A stretch of 20,189 nt of DNA from Salisapilia sapeloensis (GCA_023334545.1 JAADVB010000301.1:1-20189), one strand, 5' to 3'; shown: positions 10,621 through 19,500, counted from the first letter of the stretch. Numbers and translations: made by a program. Notes: a model not told the origin generated them from the letters alone.

Positions 10621-11787
10621 TTAATGACTATATAATAACATACTGATTTCAGCAAGGTCCGACGATGCCGAGTTGGTATAGTGTCCATGAATGTAGTCCA
10701 ATGCAAACTTTTGCACACGCTCATTTAGTTCCGCATCCTCCGGATCCGATTTTTGAATCTTCTGCGCTGATATCGCTTTCGTGCACACGACTAGACCAAA
10801 GTATGCTCTCAGGTTATTCGTCTTATTGATCGAAATCGAATGCGAGTAGTGCTTCCTCGCAGCACGTAGATTCGCTAATCCACCCAACGTCGTGTAGATC
10901 TAGAGACAAAAAACACGTCACTTAAGATCCTTATGCAGCTATAGACTAGACATACGTCAGCGAGACGACAGTGGAAGATGGCGTCCATAGGAGTGAGCAG
11001 CACGAGCTCTTCGAAGCAGAACGCAGCGTAGCGATATGCACCAGTCGAGAGATAAAGCTCACCCAATTCAGTCCACTAGCACCACATCTGTCAAGTAATA
11101 TCGACTTGTACAATTGAAAAGCTACATACAGCAGCTGCATCCGTCTGGAAGGTCTTTAGGAGCTCATTAAGCGCTGCGATAGCGTCTTGCGTTCGGTCTT
11201 GGGCTTTTAAGATTGCAACTTTACGCTTCATCGCGAGCATATTGGCCGGATTCTCTTCCAATAGCTTGTTGTACACTGCCTCAGCTTTCGCGAATTCGCC
11301 CTTTTGCTCCTATATGGTGCTACGTAAGACATGGTAGGAGGTCTCCAGGCGTACAAGACGAACCAATTGGGTGCCTTCGAGACGAGCGACACGAGTACTG
11401 TTAGGGAACTTGTCCTGGAGAGCCTACGAGTAGATTGAATGATGATAAGCTATGCTAGAAGACACGAGTCGAGTGACTACCTTGAGGCATTTGCCACTAA
11501 GAGCGTCGTCATGGGTATCCAGTGCGGCTAGAAAGACCTGTTCATAGATCGTCCACACTAGACAATTCCCATAAAGCGTTAAGCTACTCCAATAACTGTA
11601 CAAGGAGATAGAGCACACCTTCGTCGCCGAGTCGCCACGAGTACTTGTCTAACAAAGTTTGACCGAACTTGACCGTGACATTCGATGCACGGATCTTGTC
11701 CTTTCGGATTTGCTTTAACAAGTCTTTGATAGCATCATACGACTTGGTATCCTCCGCGAACGATAGCTTTTGCTCATAGATCGACAT
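10621..11787 (-). CDS. EMC2: ER membrane protein complex subunit 2 (TPR protein)
   Basis: Six exons join in phase: 11619-11787, 11481-11557, 11364-11423, 11130-11309, 10956-11075 and 10621-10899. The introns are 61, 57, 54, 54 and 56 nt, and the protein has 294 residues, near the usual length. The joined protein follows EMC2 throughout: VWTIYEQVFLAALD, CLKALQDKFPNSTRVARLEG, NKLLEENPANMLAMKRKVAI, ELGELYLSTGAYRYAAFCFE and ARKHYSHSISINKTNNLRAY. These are TPR helices; EMC2 is the cytosolic scaffold of the EMC insertase, which places transmembrane segments into the ER membrane. No signal peptide or membrane span is seen, as expected. Intron 3 uses a weak donor (GTTCGT). The alternative GTACGC donor would add three residues and leave a 45-nt intron, so I prefer the first. 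The gene is head-to-head with the golgin gene. Confidence 0.93.
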
Positions 11788-11893
11788 GTCCTCCCTTATC
11801 TCGTGTCCGGAATGAGGAGTCTTGCATACAAAAATATATACTCTCGTACAAGTACGATCATATTACTTGGAGCATAAGTACGAGTACTCGATT
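11788..11893. promoter_or_regulatory. 106-bp bidirectional promoter, EMC2 / TMF1-like golgin
   Basis: The whole spacer between the two ATGs is 106 bp, so the two promoters must overlap or be shared. On the minus strand CTCATTCC (bases 11816 down to 11809) fits the oomycete initiator pattern YTCANTYY and would give EMC2 a 5' UTR of about 26 nt. On the plus side there is a TATA-like AAAATATATA near 11830, about 65 bp before the golgin ATG. Motif matches this short can arise by chance. Confidence 0.45.
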
Positions 11894-14476
11894 ATGTCTT
11901 CTTCCTGGCAAGGCTGGGGATCCCGCTTTAACGTCTCCTCTTTTGTGTCCCAAGGTCTTGAACAAGTGAATAAGATTAAGGAAGATGTCGAAAAGCAATT
12001 TGATGAAGCAGTTGCTGGAAAAGTGGATGTCACGCAACAATCAAATGGACTTGATCGTGCTTCGAGCGATACACAAGCACCATTGAGTGTTGATAGTAAC
12101 GTAGCAAAGGATAGGCCGATAGAGACAATGGACGATCTGCATGTCATGACTGTATCGCCTTCGGCCAAGGCAATGGAGCCAGCGACAGCTCAGCCTCCTT
12201 TATCGGAGAATGTCCAGAGGAGGGAGACGCTACAAGCTCTTATGGCTGAAGTCTTTCGTGAAGCTCAGTCGGAGGAGGCAGTCGAACACGAACCTATCAA
12301 GACATCGGTAGCTGCAGAGGAAGAAGAAAAGGAAGAACCATCTACGACTCCAAAGGGCTCGTCAGATCCGGATGATGAGGAAGAATCCACTAGCGAAAAA
12401 GCAGAAGTGGAAGATGAAAGTGATGAGAAGTTTACAGTCGTGCAGGAAGAGAGTAGTAATGATAACAGTAACCTGGAGGATTCCACCGAAGCTCCGGAAG
12501 AGCATTTACATTACAATAGCGAAGCGAGTAGTAGTGATCATGAAGATGATCCGCCTGTAGATGACGATACAGGTCAGGTAGAAGACGAGTCTACCATCCA
12601 AGAAGACACAACCATTGTCACCTCCCATCCTCTCCAGCAAGACGATAGTGATGATCAAGCTTCTTCGCTCCAACACCAGCTCCAGCAGCGTGAAAACCAA
12701 TTAATCTCCATGTCATCCACCATCCAAGGTCTTCACGATGAGCTAGAACAGGCAAGTCAACGAGAATCTGCAGCCGTAGCTACTTCCCGCAGTCTCTCAG
12801 ACCAGCTAAAGTCATTAGAAGCAAAACTTTCGCAACGAGCTCAACAACAATCGACCCAACGCTCGAACGACATGTCTGCACTTCAGTCTGCTTTAGCTGA
12901 GAAAGAAGAGAAGCTTAAGGCTCTTTTAGACGAAGGTCAGGCACTGTCGATCAAACAATCGCAGCTAGAACAACGTGCTCGACAGCTTCGAAAGGAGAAA
13001 AGTGAGGAAGAAGAGAGACGTAAACGTGCTGAATCAAGCCTCGAACAGACATCAATGAAGCTTCAAGATATTACAAATAAGTTCAAAGCTACGGAACAAC
13101 AGAATGGACAGTATCTCCAGCGCCTTCGGAGTATGGAACAGAGTCGAGATGAACTGATGAAACGCGTCGCAACGTCTGAGAAGACGCTCGAGGAAAGAGG
13201 TACAGAAGTAGACAAGTTACGTGCGACGAATGCGAATTTATCTGCAACCAAGAGAGAGTTGGAGAAGGAATTGGAGACATTAAAGACAGCTTCGCAGTCG
13301 AATGCACAGCTGAATGCTCAGACACGAGAGCTACAGGATACGATCGATGCACTCAGTCAGAACGTACGTGACTTGGAAGAAGAGTCAAGTCGAAGAGAAG
13401 AGCAGCATCGTCGACAGGTGCAGGATTTGAAAAAGAAATGGCAAGATGCTCTTGCACGTGTTGATTCGATGGGTACGAGCATTTCAGACGCGACACAACC
13501 ATTGCTAAAGCAGATTCATACGTTCAAGGAAGAGTCTCGACAACGAGACAAGGAATGGCAAGAGAAGGAGCAAGAGTGGAGGAGTCGAGTGGATGCAGAG
13601 ACAGCAAAGGTGCATTCCATCGAGACGGAGCTTCAGGAACAGAAAGACCAGATGACAGCATGGGGGGAACAAGTCTCAGCACTTGAGAATCAAGTCGCAT
13701 CCACCTCACAAGAACTTTCGGATGCGTTAGAAGCAGTGGAGACAGCTAAGAAACTTGAACGAGATGCACGTGGACAAACGAGTGCTCTACAAGTCGACCT
13801 CGAAGGTCTCTATTCTCGTCTCGAGGAAGAGAAGAACGCTAGGATTGCAGCTGAAAAGCGACTAGAAGAGCAGACGGAATCCACTCGCAAGACATCATCG
13901 AGTGAATCGCTCTTAGAAGAAGCCAAATCGACGGAATCGGATCTTCGGAAGCAGCTCGAGTGGTACAAACGCGAGGTCAGTCGCTTGCAGTCAGCTGCAT
14001 CCACACCTCTAGATGCTTCAGGTGACGAATCGACACTTCCAAAGGTGCCGAGCTTTTCCAGGCGAGATGATCCGGCAGCACAAGCATCTATCTTGCAGCA
14101 AACGATGGATGAAGAGCCTTCCGAGTCCAGAGCTACGTCTGTGCTTGGACTCAGCCAGCTACAGCAGCGCGTTCGGCTGCGTGAAGGCGAAAGTCGGATG
14201 CTACGACAACAGCTCGCGTCTCTAGAAGCTCGACAGAAGCAGTCGGCAGAGGAGATCGTCCGATTGAGTACTCGTAACGCGTTGCTCGAGACGAACGAAA
14301 AGACGTTTGAGCAGACCAAGGCAGAGCTCGAAGAGCTCAAGCAGAAGCAGCAAGTCTTGTTGGAACTACTTGGCGAGAAGGAAGAACAGGTCGAGGAACT
14401 CCAAGAAGAAGTGAGTGAACTAAAAACTTTCTATCGGAAGCAATTAGATATGCTCGCATCTTCAGATCAAGCATGA
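11894..14476 (+). CDS. TMF1: TMF1-type golgin, long coiled-coil protein
   Basis: This is a single-exon gene. I start at the ATG at 11894, giving 860 residues, because the protein then opens SSSWQGWGSRFNVSSFVSQG, like TMF-family N-termini (aromatic and glycine-rich, then an amphipathic helix). An upstream in-frame ATG at 11822 lies inside the short shared promoter and adds an unlikely leader. Residues about 100-250 are acidic and low in complexity (E, D and S runs). From about 256 to the end the sequence is almost all heptad coiled coil rich in E, Q, K, R and L. The last about 110 residues (LREGESRMLRQQL, ELLGEKEEQVEELQEEV, LKTFYRKQLDML) match the C-terminal TMF domain, which in animals and yeast (Sgm1) binds Rab6/Ypt6-type GTPases. 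Expected role: tethering vesicles at the Golgi. Its stop is 80 bp from the convergent glucanase gene. Confidence 0.85.
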   Translation: MSSSWQGWGSRFNVSSFVSQGLEQVNKIKEDVEKQFDEAVAGKVDVTQQSNGLDRASSDTQAPLSVDSNVAKDRPIETMDDLHVMTVSPSAKAMEPATAQPPLSENVQRRETLQALMAEVFREAQSEEAVEHEPIKTSVAAEEEEKEEPSTTPKGSSDPDDEEESTSEKAEVEDESDEKFTVVQEESSNDNSNLEDSTEAPEEHLHYNSEASSSDHEDDPPVDDDTGQVEDESTIQEDTTIVTSHPLQQDDSDDQASSLQHQLQQRENQLISMSSTIQGLHDELEQASQRESAAVATSRSLSDQLKSLEAKLSQRAQQQSTQRSNDMSALQSALAEKEEKLKALLDEGQALSIKQSQLEQRARQLRKEKSEEEERRKRAESSLEQTSMKLQDITNKFKATEQQNGQYLQRLRSMEQSRDELMKRVATSEKTLEERGTEVDKLRATNANLSATKRELEKELETLKTASQSNAQLNAQTRELQDTIDALSQNVRDLEEESSRREEQHRRQVQDLKKKWQDALARVDSMGTSISDATQPLLKQIHTFKEESRQRDKEWQEKEQEWRSRVDAETAKVHSIETELQEQKDQMTAWGEQVSALENQVASTSQELSDALEAVETAKKLERDARGQTSALQVDLEGLYSRLEEEKNARIAAEKRLEEQTESTRKTSSSESLLEEAKSTESDLRKQLEWYKREVSRLQSAASTPLDASGDESTLPKVPSFSRRDDPAAQASILQQTMDEEPSESRATSVLGLSQLQQRVRLREGESRMLRQQLASLEARQKQSAEEIVRLSTRNALLETNEKTFEQTKAELEELKQKQQVLLELLGEKEEQVEELQEEVSELKTFYRKQLDMLASSDQA

Positions 14477-14556
14477 ACGTATATAAGAATCGAATTGATT
14501 TTCAAAAGCGTCATTTACTGTTGTATCAAAAGCTATTACAAAATATCTAGGAGATA

Positions 14557-15591
14557 TTACATGGCAACGTCAAACTTCTTACGTCCGTCCGCATAGTTTA
14601 AACCAAAGTACGGCTCAAACCCGAACGACTTGTGCGGTTGATCGAACATTTGGAAAAAGTAAGCACGGTCGTCTGCGAGGTGTTGAACTTGCCACGCACG
14701 GAATTGATCAAAGTACGCCTTAGCACTGTCCGGACTACCGTAGTTCCCTCCGAGCGAACCACCAGAAGGCCAACCGGTTTCCGTGATCGCAATCTTCTCA
14801 CCGACACCAGGGAAGATGGCGTTCACTTCGTCACTGTGGAGCTCTTTCCATTGCGCTTCGACTAACCACATGGCGTTCTCGCCTCGAGTCGAAGGCGTAA
14901 AGCACGTGTGGAGATTAACGCCAGCAACGTCACATGCAGCAATGAGTTCCTGGAAACCTCTGATGTTGCCTTGACGAGACTTGTCAAGGTACTCGGTGTT
15001 GCGTTGGACTGTTCCGATTTCAGTCTCTGGACATTCGTTTTGGAGCCACCAAACGTAATCGATCATCTCGCGAGGCACCTATAGACATATGTTAGTGATA
15101 GTCTTTAGAGGATATGGTCGTAGTGCTTACCTCGTCGACATTGGCCAAGTTCTCATTGCCCACCATGATCTATAAAGAGGATATGTCAGTATTATAATAA
15201 ATATAGAGATATGGTAACCTAGACGTACTTGTTGGACTCTGGCTCCATTGTTGAGCTCCTTTGCATAGTGGACAGCATCGATAGCAGCATAGATATGGGG
15301 CTTGCTAGCCTCTGGATTCGCGTTATCGTACGGAATGGTCATGCACACATTCATCCCTTTAGCTAGTGCTTGACGAGGGAGGTTGATAGGTCCAGCTTCG
15401 ACGTAATACGTTCGCACAGCGTCGAAGCCTTCTGCCTTGATTCGGGACATATCAGCATCCACCGTCTCGGGGGTCACGTAGTCAACGTGTTCGGGATCGT
15501 AGCAGACACCGAGTGCCGATGTCGTGTGCAAGGAGGTGCATGCAATAGCTGCAGCAATTGCCAAGGCAGAGCGGAGGATGGAGAAGTTCAT
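14557..15591 (-). CDS. Secreted GH17 glucan 1,3-beta-glucosidase
   Basis: Three exons (15229-15591, 15131-15169, 14557-15078) with introns of 59 and 52 nt give 307 residues, normal for GH17. The N-terminus MNFSILRSALAIAAAIACTS is a signal peptide, with cleavage likely after TTSA near residue 26, so the enzyme is secreted. The proton donor is E127 in IMVGNEN, carried by the 39-nt middle exon; the nucleophile is E234 in ITETGWPSGG. Further GH17 marks are YDNANPEA, NLHTCF and the end YFGLNYADGRKKF. It should cut or remodel beta-1,3-glucan, which is the main oomycete wall glucan and is also made by plants as callose, so a wall-building or host-directed role cannot be told apart here. No GPI signal or carbohydrate-binding module is visible. 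Confidence 0.93.
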
Positions 15592-16465
15592 CTCGAGTCT
15601 TGAGACGTTAGCGGCGAATGCGAAAGTGAACCAGGATCGATCAAAGTCAAGTACGTTGTAATGGTGGCTGGATTACCATCGACTCTCCATTCCGCATGTC
15701 CGTCACAGAAGTGTCCGGTGGAAACTATGTTAATAGCGCAGAGTAACTGCCCCTCAAGCAGGCGGAGAAAAGCTCTGGATCAACATAGGAGATGCGATAT
15801 GAATGTTAACTGTCACTGGCGCGTCTGCTGTCTGTTCGAAGGGACGGGAAGAAGATGAGACGGAAAGTATGCATCCCTTGGGTGCCAGACGCACTATGTG
15901 ACAGGTTCTGTCGACTAGATAAATAGATCGGTATTTAGATCAGCAGCCAGACCATATTGTAGCCAGTGTCAATTGAAAACAATCGGCGACAGAGGTGAAG
16001 CTGACATCTAGATTCCCATCCAACTCCGAGCTCATTCATCCTGGTAGATCAGAATGGTCCTATCTCCAGCGATTACAGCAATTAATTTATCCATTGGTTT
16101 TTTTATCTACCTCGACTATTCGTACATTAATCGAAGCTTTGATGCGACCAGTATGGAGGAAATGCTGGTTCATATCTAGCACTAAAATCCGTATACTCAT
16201 CGGCTGGAAATTTGACATATCCTTACTCTAATCCTTCCTTTGGCAAGTATATTGATTCTCACTTCTAACTCGACTTTCCTAGGGTTTTCATCGTTTCATC
16301 TTTGGATCGCTTGGCAGCAAACTTTCGTAGGCAGTTTCGAAAGCAAAACGCTTTCCATGAACAGGCAAGAGGTTCGAATCGAAGCGTAAGAAGGAGATCA
16401 TTCCGACACTTTGGCCCAGCATCCTAACTTTTATTACAGTTCGCCTCTAGCCTCTTGGACCATCC
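15592..16465. other. 874-bp gap, GH17 promoter plus unexplained segment
   Basis: The left part (15592 to about 15950) should be the GH17 promoter. The rest is the largest gap between genes in this compact window. On the plus strand an initiator-like CTCATTCA (16031-16038) lies 15 bp before an ATG at 16054. That ATG opens a 41-codon frame (16054-16179) with a hydrophobic start (VLSPAITAINLSIGFFIYL). A GT-AG intron of 58 nt (16122-16179) could be removed from it. A second open stretch (16269-16437, rich in R, S and F) ends 28 bp before the TRM112 stop. I cannot join these into one convincing protein or name a family. Confidence 0.35.
15623..15630 (-). promoter_or_regulatory. Initiator-like element of the GH17 gene
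   Basis: Read on the minus strand this is TTCACTTT, which fits the oomycete initiator pattern YTCANTYY. It lies about 32-39 bp upstream of the ATG at 15591, a typical position. The match is short and could be chance. Confidence 0.35.
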
Positions 16466-17130
16466 TTACATCTCATCCTCTTCTAAAAGCATGTTGGGCA
16501 CGGCATGCTGAATCGGGTAGCTTCGAGCACAGTTATTGCAGATCAATTCACCTTCGACGATATTTGTCTATAGACGACAGTTAACTTTTGAATTCTTGTA
16601 CTTGAGGATATAAAAACGTTTCGTGCGTACGTCAAAGATGACTTTATGAATGAGCTGGAGAAGCTCGTCAGCATTTTCATAGTCTTCTGGTAATTGTTCA
16701 GGCAATACTGGAACATCAGGATGGTTGAGCTATTCCATTCGAAACCCAAGCTAAGGCTATGCCGTCATCATACAAGTACATGAGAAGAATATACCTCCTT
16801 AGTGGTTTGCACGAGCGCACTGTAGTCAATCGACTTGAGAATATGGAGCATAAAGGGTTTGCTATAAAGCGTCTCGGCAACGACGACACCATCCATAGAC
16901 GGCTGGATCTATAGCACCACGAAATAATTAGCTATTCATTCCAAACGCTTCAAACTCCTTTTGGCATACTCGCAATGGGAAGTTGCGTGGACGCTCACTA
17001 ATGTCTTGAGTAGCCGTCTCTACGCATGCCTTTCACAAAAAATATCAGTCCACATAAACAACATTCTCCACATGCGATTGCACTCTACCTTGACATTGCA
17101 GACCATCATATTGTGCGTTAAAAGCCTCAT
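16466..17130 (-). CDS. TRM112: TRM112, activator subunit of tRNA/rRNA/eRF1 methyltransferases
   Basis: Five small exons, each too short to stand out as an open frame, join in phase: 17089-17130, 16970-17029, 16795-16908, 16631-16729 and 16466-16567. The introns are 59, 61, 65 and 63 nt, and the protein has 138 residues. It opens MRLLTHNMMVCNVKAC and continues NFPLRIQ, LHILKSIDYSALV and LLQLIHKVIFD, then IVEGELICNNC and VPNMLLEEDEM, a clear TRM112 pattern. C11, C16, C115 and C118 form the four-cysteine zinc site known from yeast Trm112. The family partners several methyltransferases (yeast Bud23, Trm9, Trm11, Mtq2), stabilising them for 18S rRNA, tRNA and eRF1 methylation. Intron 1 falls between C11 and C16, and its acceptor is the unusual GAAAG. 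The next TAG and AAG acceptors break the frame, and VKAC at the joint matches the yeast protein, which supports my choice. Confidence 0.9.
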
Positions 17131-17324
17131 ACTCGTCTTCTATGGCACGTCGCTCTGATCTCTTGACCACGCACTCGATTTTGAATGGCTACACTAGGTC
17201 GTATTGGCTAAAAGTCGAAATTAATCCCAGCCATTGGCTGAAAAGACCCAACTTCAAATACGTCAGCATTGGTTGGAAGCGCTTCCACCGACACTAAGCA
17301 CTCCGACTTCCGTCGTCTAGCACC
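17131..17324. promoter_or_regulatory. 194-bp bidirectional promoter with three ATTGG boxes
   Basis: This spacer separates the TRM112 and nucleostemin-like ATGs. ATTGG, the reverse complement of the CCAAT box, occurs at 17203-17207, 17233-17237 and 17268-17272, all in the same orientation and spaced 30 and 35 bp. The first two share the longer ATTGGCT. CCAAT boxes are bound by NF-Y in other eukaryotes and often mark divergent promoters; use here is inference. Confidence 0.5.
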
Positions 17325-18785
17325 ATGGTCAAGAAGAAGTATCAAAGTAAGCGATTGACTGTGCACAAGAAGCACAAGATTGCCAAGAAAGTCAAGGAGC
17401 ATAATCGGAAAGAACGCAAGAAGGAACGTCTTGGACACTCGAAAAAACAAAAGGACCCAGGCATTCCCAATAGCTGGCCTTTCAAGGAAGAGCTTCTAGT
17501 CCAAGCAGAGCAAGCTCGTTTGGCAGAGAAAGCCAGTCAAGAAGAAGCAAAGGAACTGCGGAAGAAGGAGAAGAAGGAACGTAAATTGAAAGAACGAGAG
17601 CAGCTCCAGGCCGATGCGTCCGGTGGAGATATCGCTCTGACGCCGCAATACGTCTTCCTCCAAGCACGTAAAGAGCTCAAGGTTAGTGTACAGAAAGCAG
17701 ACATCGTCTTCATCGTTCTCGATGCAAGAGACCCTCAAGGCTCTCGCTCGTTATCGCTTGAAGACGGTTTGATTGGCAAAGCAAACAAAAAGGTCGTTCT
17801 ATTGCTCAACAAGATCGACTTGGTGCCGTCGGACGTCGCTCAAAAGTGGCTCTCGTATCTTCGTCGCTTCCACCCGACGATCCCTGTGCGTGCTCTGAAT
17901 CACAGCCCGGTCGACTTGTCCGGCAAGAAGAAGCCGAACAAGCAAGCCAAGTACCAAGCAGCTCTCCAAGAGCGATCACAGCAGCTCAAGGATCTACGCG
18001 ACAATGGTGATCTACGTGCTCTCCGCCACTTTCTCGATGACCTGACGAAAGCACAGGACGGTAAACAGATCCACGCTGTATTCGTCGGCTATCCTAACGT
18101 CGGGAAAAGCACGCTCCTTAACTCGCTCAAGAAGCGGAATGTCTCGGAAGCATCGTCTGCGCCGCACACGACAAAGAGAATTGTCGAAGTGCACTACAAT
18201 CAGACTATCACGTTGCTCGATGCGCCTTCTCTAGATGCCTCTTTGAGCGACGAGTCTGCGGTCATCACTCGCCACGGCATCGCTAACGTCTTCTTAGATG
18301 ACCCTGTTCCAGCCGTGCAAGCGCTACTAGAACGTTGCGATGGTAGCAACCTCATGCATACGTTGCAACTACCTCTATTCCGTAGTCATGAAGAGTTCCT
18401 ATCGAAACTAGCCATTCGTCGTGGCCTTAAGAGGAAAGGTGGTGATCCAGACCTCTTGGCTGCAGCTCGATTTTTCCTTCGAGCTCTTGGTAACGGAACG
18501 TTGGAGACGGCATGCAATCCACCTAGTAAATCCAAGGCTCGATTCGAGTTACCAGAGTGGTACACTGAGCTTCCGTTGGCTCAATTAACCGAATTTGAGT
18601 CCTTGCTCTTTGCTTCGAATGAAAAGAAGGAGCATGATCCGAAACGTACGATCGTGATTAACTACATCGCACCGAACCATGCTGTTGGTGACACGACTGA
18701 ATTTGACGCTGTCATGGGCCAACGACCAGAAGACGACGGCTTAACTTCAGAAGATGAAGAGCAGGATGAAGACATGGACGAATAA
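17325..18785 (+). CDS. GNL3: Nucleostemin/GNL3-family nucleolar GTPase
   Basis: This is a single-exon gene of 486 residues. The lysine/arginine-rich N-terminus (1-45, opening VKKKYQSKRLTVHKKHKIAK) matches the Grn1-type N-terminal domain and should act as a nucleolar localisation signal. A charged helix follows (about 55-95). The GTPase motifs come in circularly permuted order: DARDP (133-137), G4 NKID (162-165), then G1 GYPNVGKS (255-262), a G2 threonine near 282-283, and G3 DAPS (299-302). This order defines the YlqF/YawG group (Nug1, Grn1, GNL3, GNL3L, Lsg1), which works in 60S ribosomal subunit assembly and export. The RRGLKRKGGDPDLLAAARFF segment matches the helical region after the GTPase in GNL3/GNL3L. 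The C-terminus is acidic (EDEEQDEDMDE). Whether it is closer to GNL3 or GNL3L is uncertain. The ATG at 17325 has a purine at -3 (ACCATGG). Confidence 0.92.
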   Translation: MVKKKYQSKRLTVHKKHKIAKKVKEHNRKERKKERLGHSKKQKDPGIPNSWPFKEELLVQAEQARLAEKASQEEAKELRKKEKKERKLKEREQLQADASGGDIALTPQYVFLQARKELKVSVQKADIVFIVLDARDPQGSRSLSLEDGLIGKANKKVVLLLNKIDLVPSDVAQKWLSYLRRFHPTIPVRALNHSPVDLSGKKKPNKQAKYQAALQERSQQLKDLRDNGDLRALRHFLDDLTKAQDGKQIHAVFVGYPNVGKSTLLNSLKKRNVSEASSAPHTTKRIVEVHYNQTITLLDAPSLDASLSDESAVITRHGIANVFLDDPVPAVQALLERCDGSNLMHTLQLPLFRSHEEFLSKLAIRRGLKRKGGDPDLLAAARFFLRALGNGTLETACNPPSKSKARFELPEWYTELPLAQLTEFESLLFASNEKKEHDPKRTIVINYIAPNHAVGDTTEFDAVMGQRPEDDGLTSEDEEQDEDMDE

Positions 18786-18854
18786 GTCGAGATGTTGTAA
18801 TACATTGATTTCTTACACTCTTTCAAGCTACCAATTTACACTCCCATTGGTCAT

Positions 18855-18874
18855 TAGATCATATACATGATCTA
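18855..18874. repeat. Perfect 8-bp inverted repeat with 4-nt loop
   Basis: TAGATCAT and ATGATCTA flank ATAC. It lies about 70 bp after the stop codon of the GNL3-like gene, so in the transcript it could form a small 3' UTR hairpin. The stem is AT-rich and weak. Confidence 0.4.
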
Positions 18875-19486
18875 GAAGTCGATGGCACCGCACCGATACA
18901 TCTACTCGACAGCTAAACTCTTTTGTTGAAGATCTCAATAGGAATGAACTAAACTGCTTCATTTTGTATGCCAAGATAAACTTCTAAGGGTACAAAGCGT
19001 CAAGCCTATGACTTTCGGTCATGCAAGGAGTAGAATCTTACTGTTCTTTAGCCTTGTAATTGGAATGCCGAGACTTTAATATAGCGTCTGTAGCTGGCAC
19101 CTGCCGCAAGGAATTAAATGAAGTCTTTGATCCATACATCCCACGGCTATTTGCACAGCCAAATGTAGCAATGGATTTGACACCAGAACTATACTTGCCA
19201 TATTCAGTCGTGAAGTAGTCACAGTGATGCAAGGTCAAATGCCATTATAGCCGGTCAAATAAAGCTCTCACAGGTATAACCGTACTGATGGAGATGTTCA
19301 TAGTAAATAGCTTTTATGTATTACACTCACAACGTAATGAAATGAAAGTGGACGTGATATGAATATGTGAAGTGGAATAAACAAGTATATTAACTTCGTC
19401 TTATCGACACTTCTGTCAACGTAAACAACTTGAGACGATGATGTCAACGTAAGCAAATTTGAATTCAAAAGATGCTCTTTTGTGTA

Positions 19487-19500
19487 TCATTTCGCGATTT
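19487..19500 (+). promoter_or_regulatory. Initiator plus flanking element (Inr-FPR-like)
   Basis: TCATTTCGCGATTT matches the combined oomycete core promoter pattern TCATTYYNCAWTTT at all but one position (G for A). It ends two bases before the ATG at 19503, which would make the 5' UTR only about 14 nt. The true start codon could be further in, but the next Met in frame directly follows the first. Confidence 0.45.

Noticed and set aside
11822-11893. Upstream in-frame ATG of the golgin gene
   Set aside because: It adds 24 residues unlike TMF proteins and lies within the 106-bp shared promoter; the protein from 11894 opens like the family.
13810-14340. 176-codon serine-rich open frame antisense to the golgin
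   Set aside because: Runs of S and L mirror the E, Q and K codons of the coiled coil on the other strand; no independent evidence of a gene.
15995-16231. 78-codon plus-strand open frame
   Set aside because: It starts with GTG and shows no domain; the overlapping ATG frame at 16054 with an initiator-like motif is the better, though still weak, candidate.
16366-16385. tRNA-like GGTTCGAATC sequence
   Set aside because: The bases on either side do not pair as a T-arm, and no D-arm, anticodon arm or acceptor stem can be built upstream.
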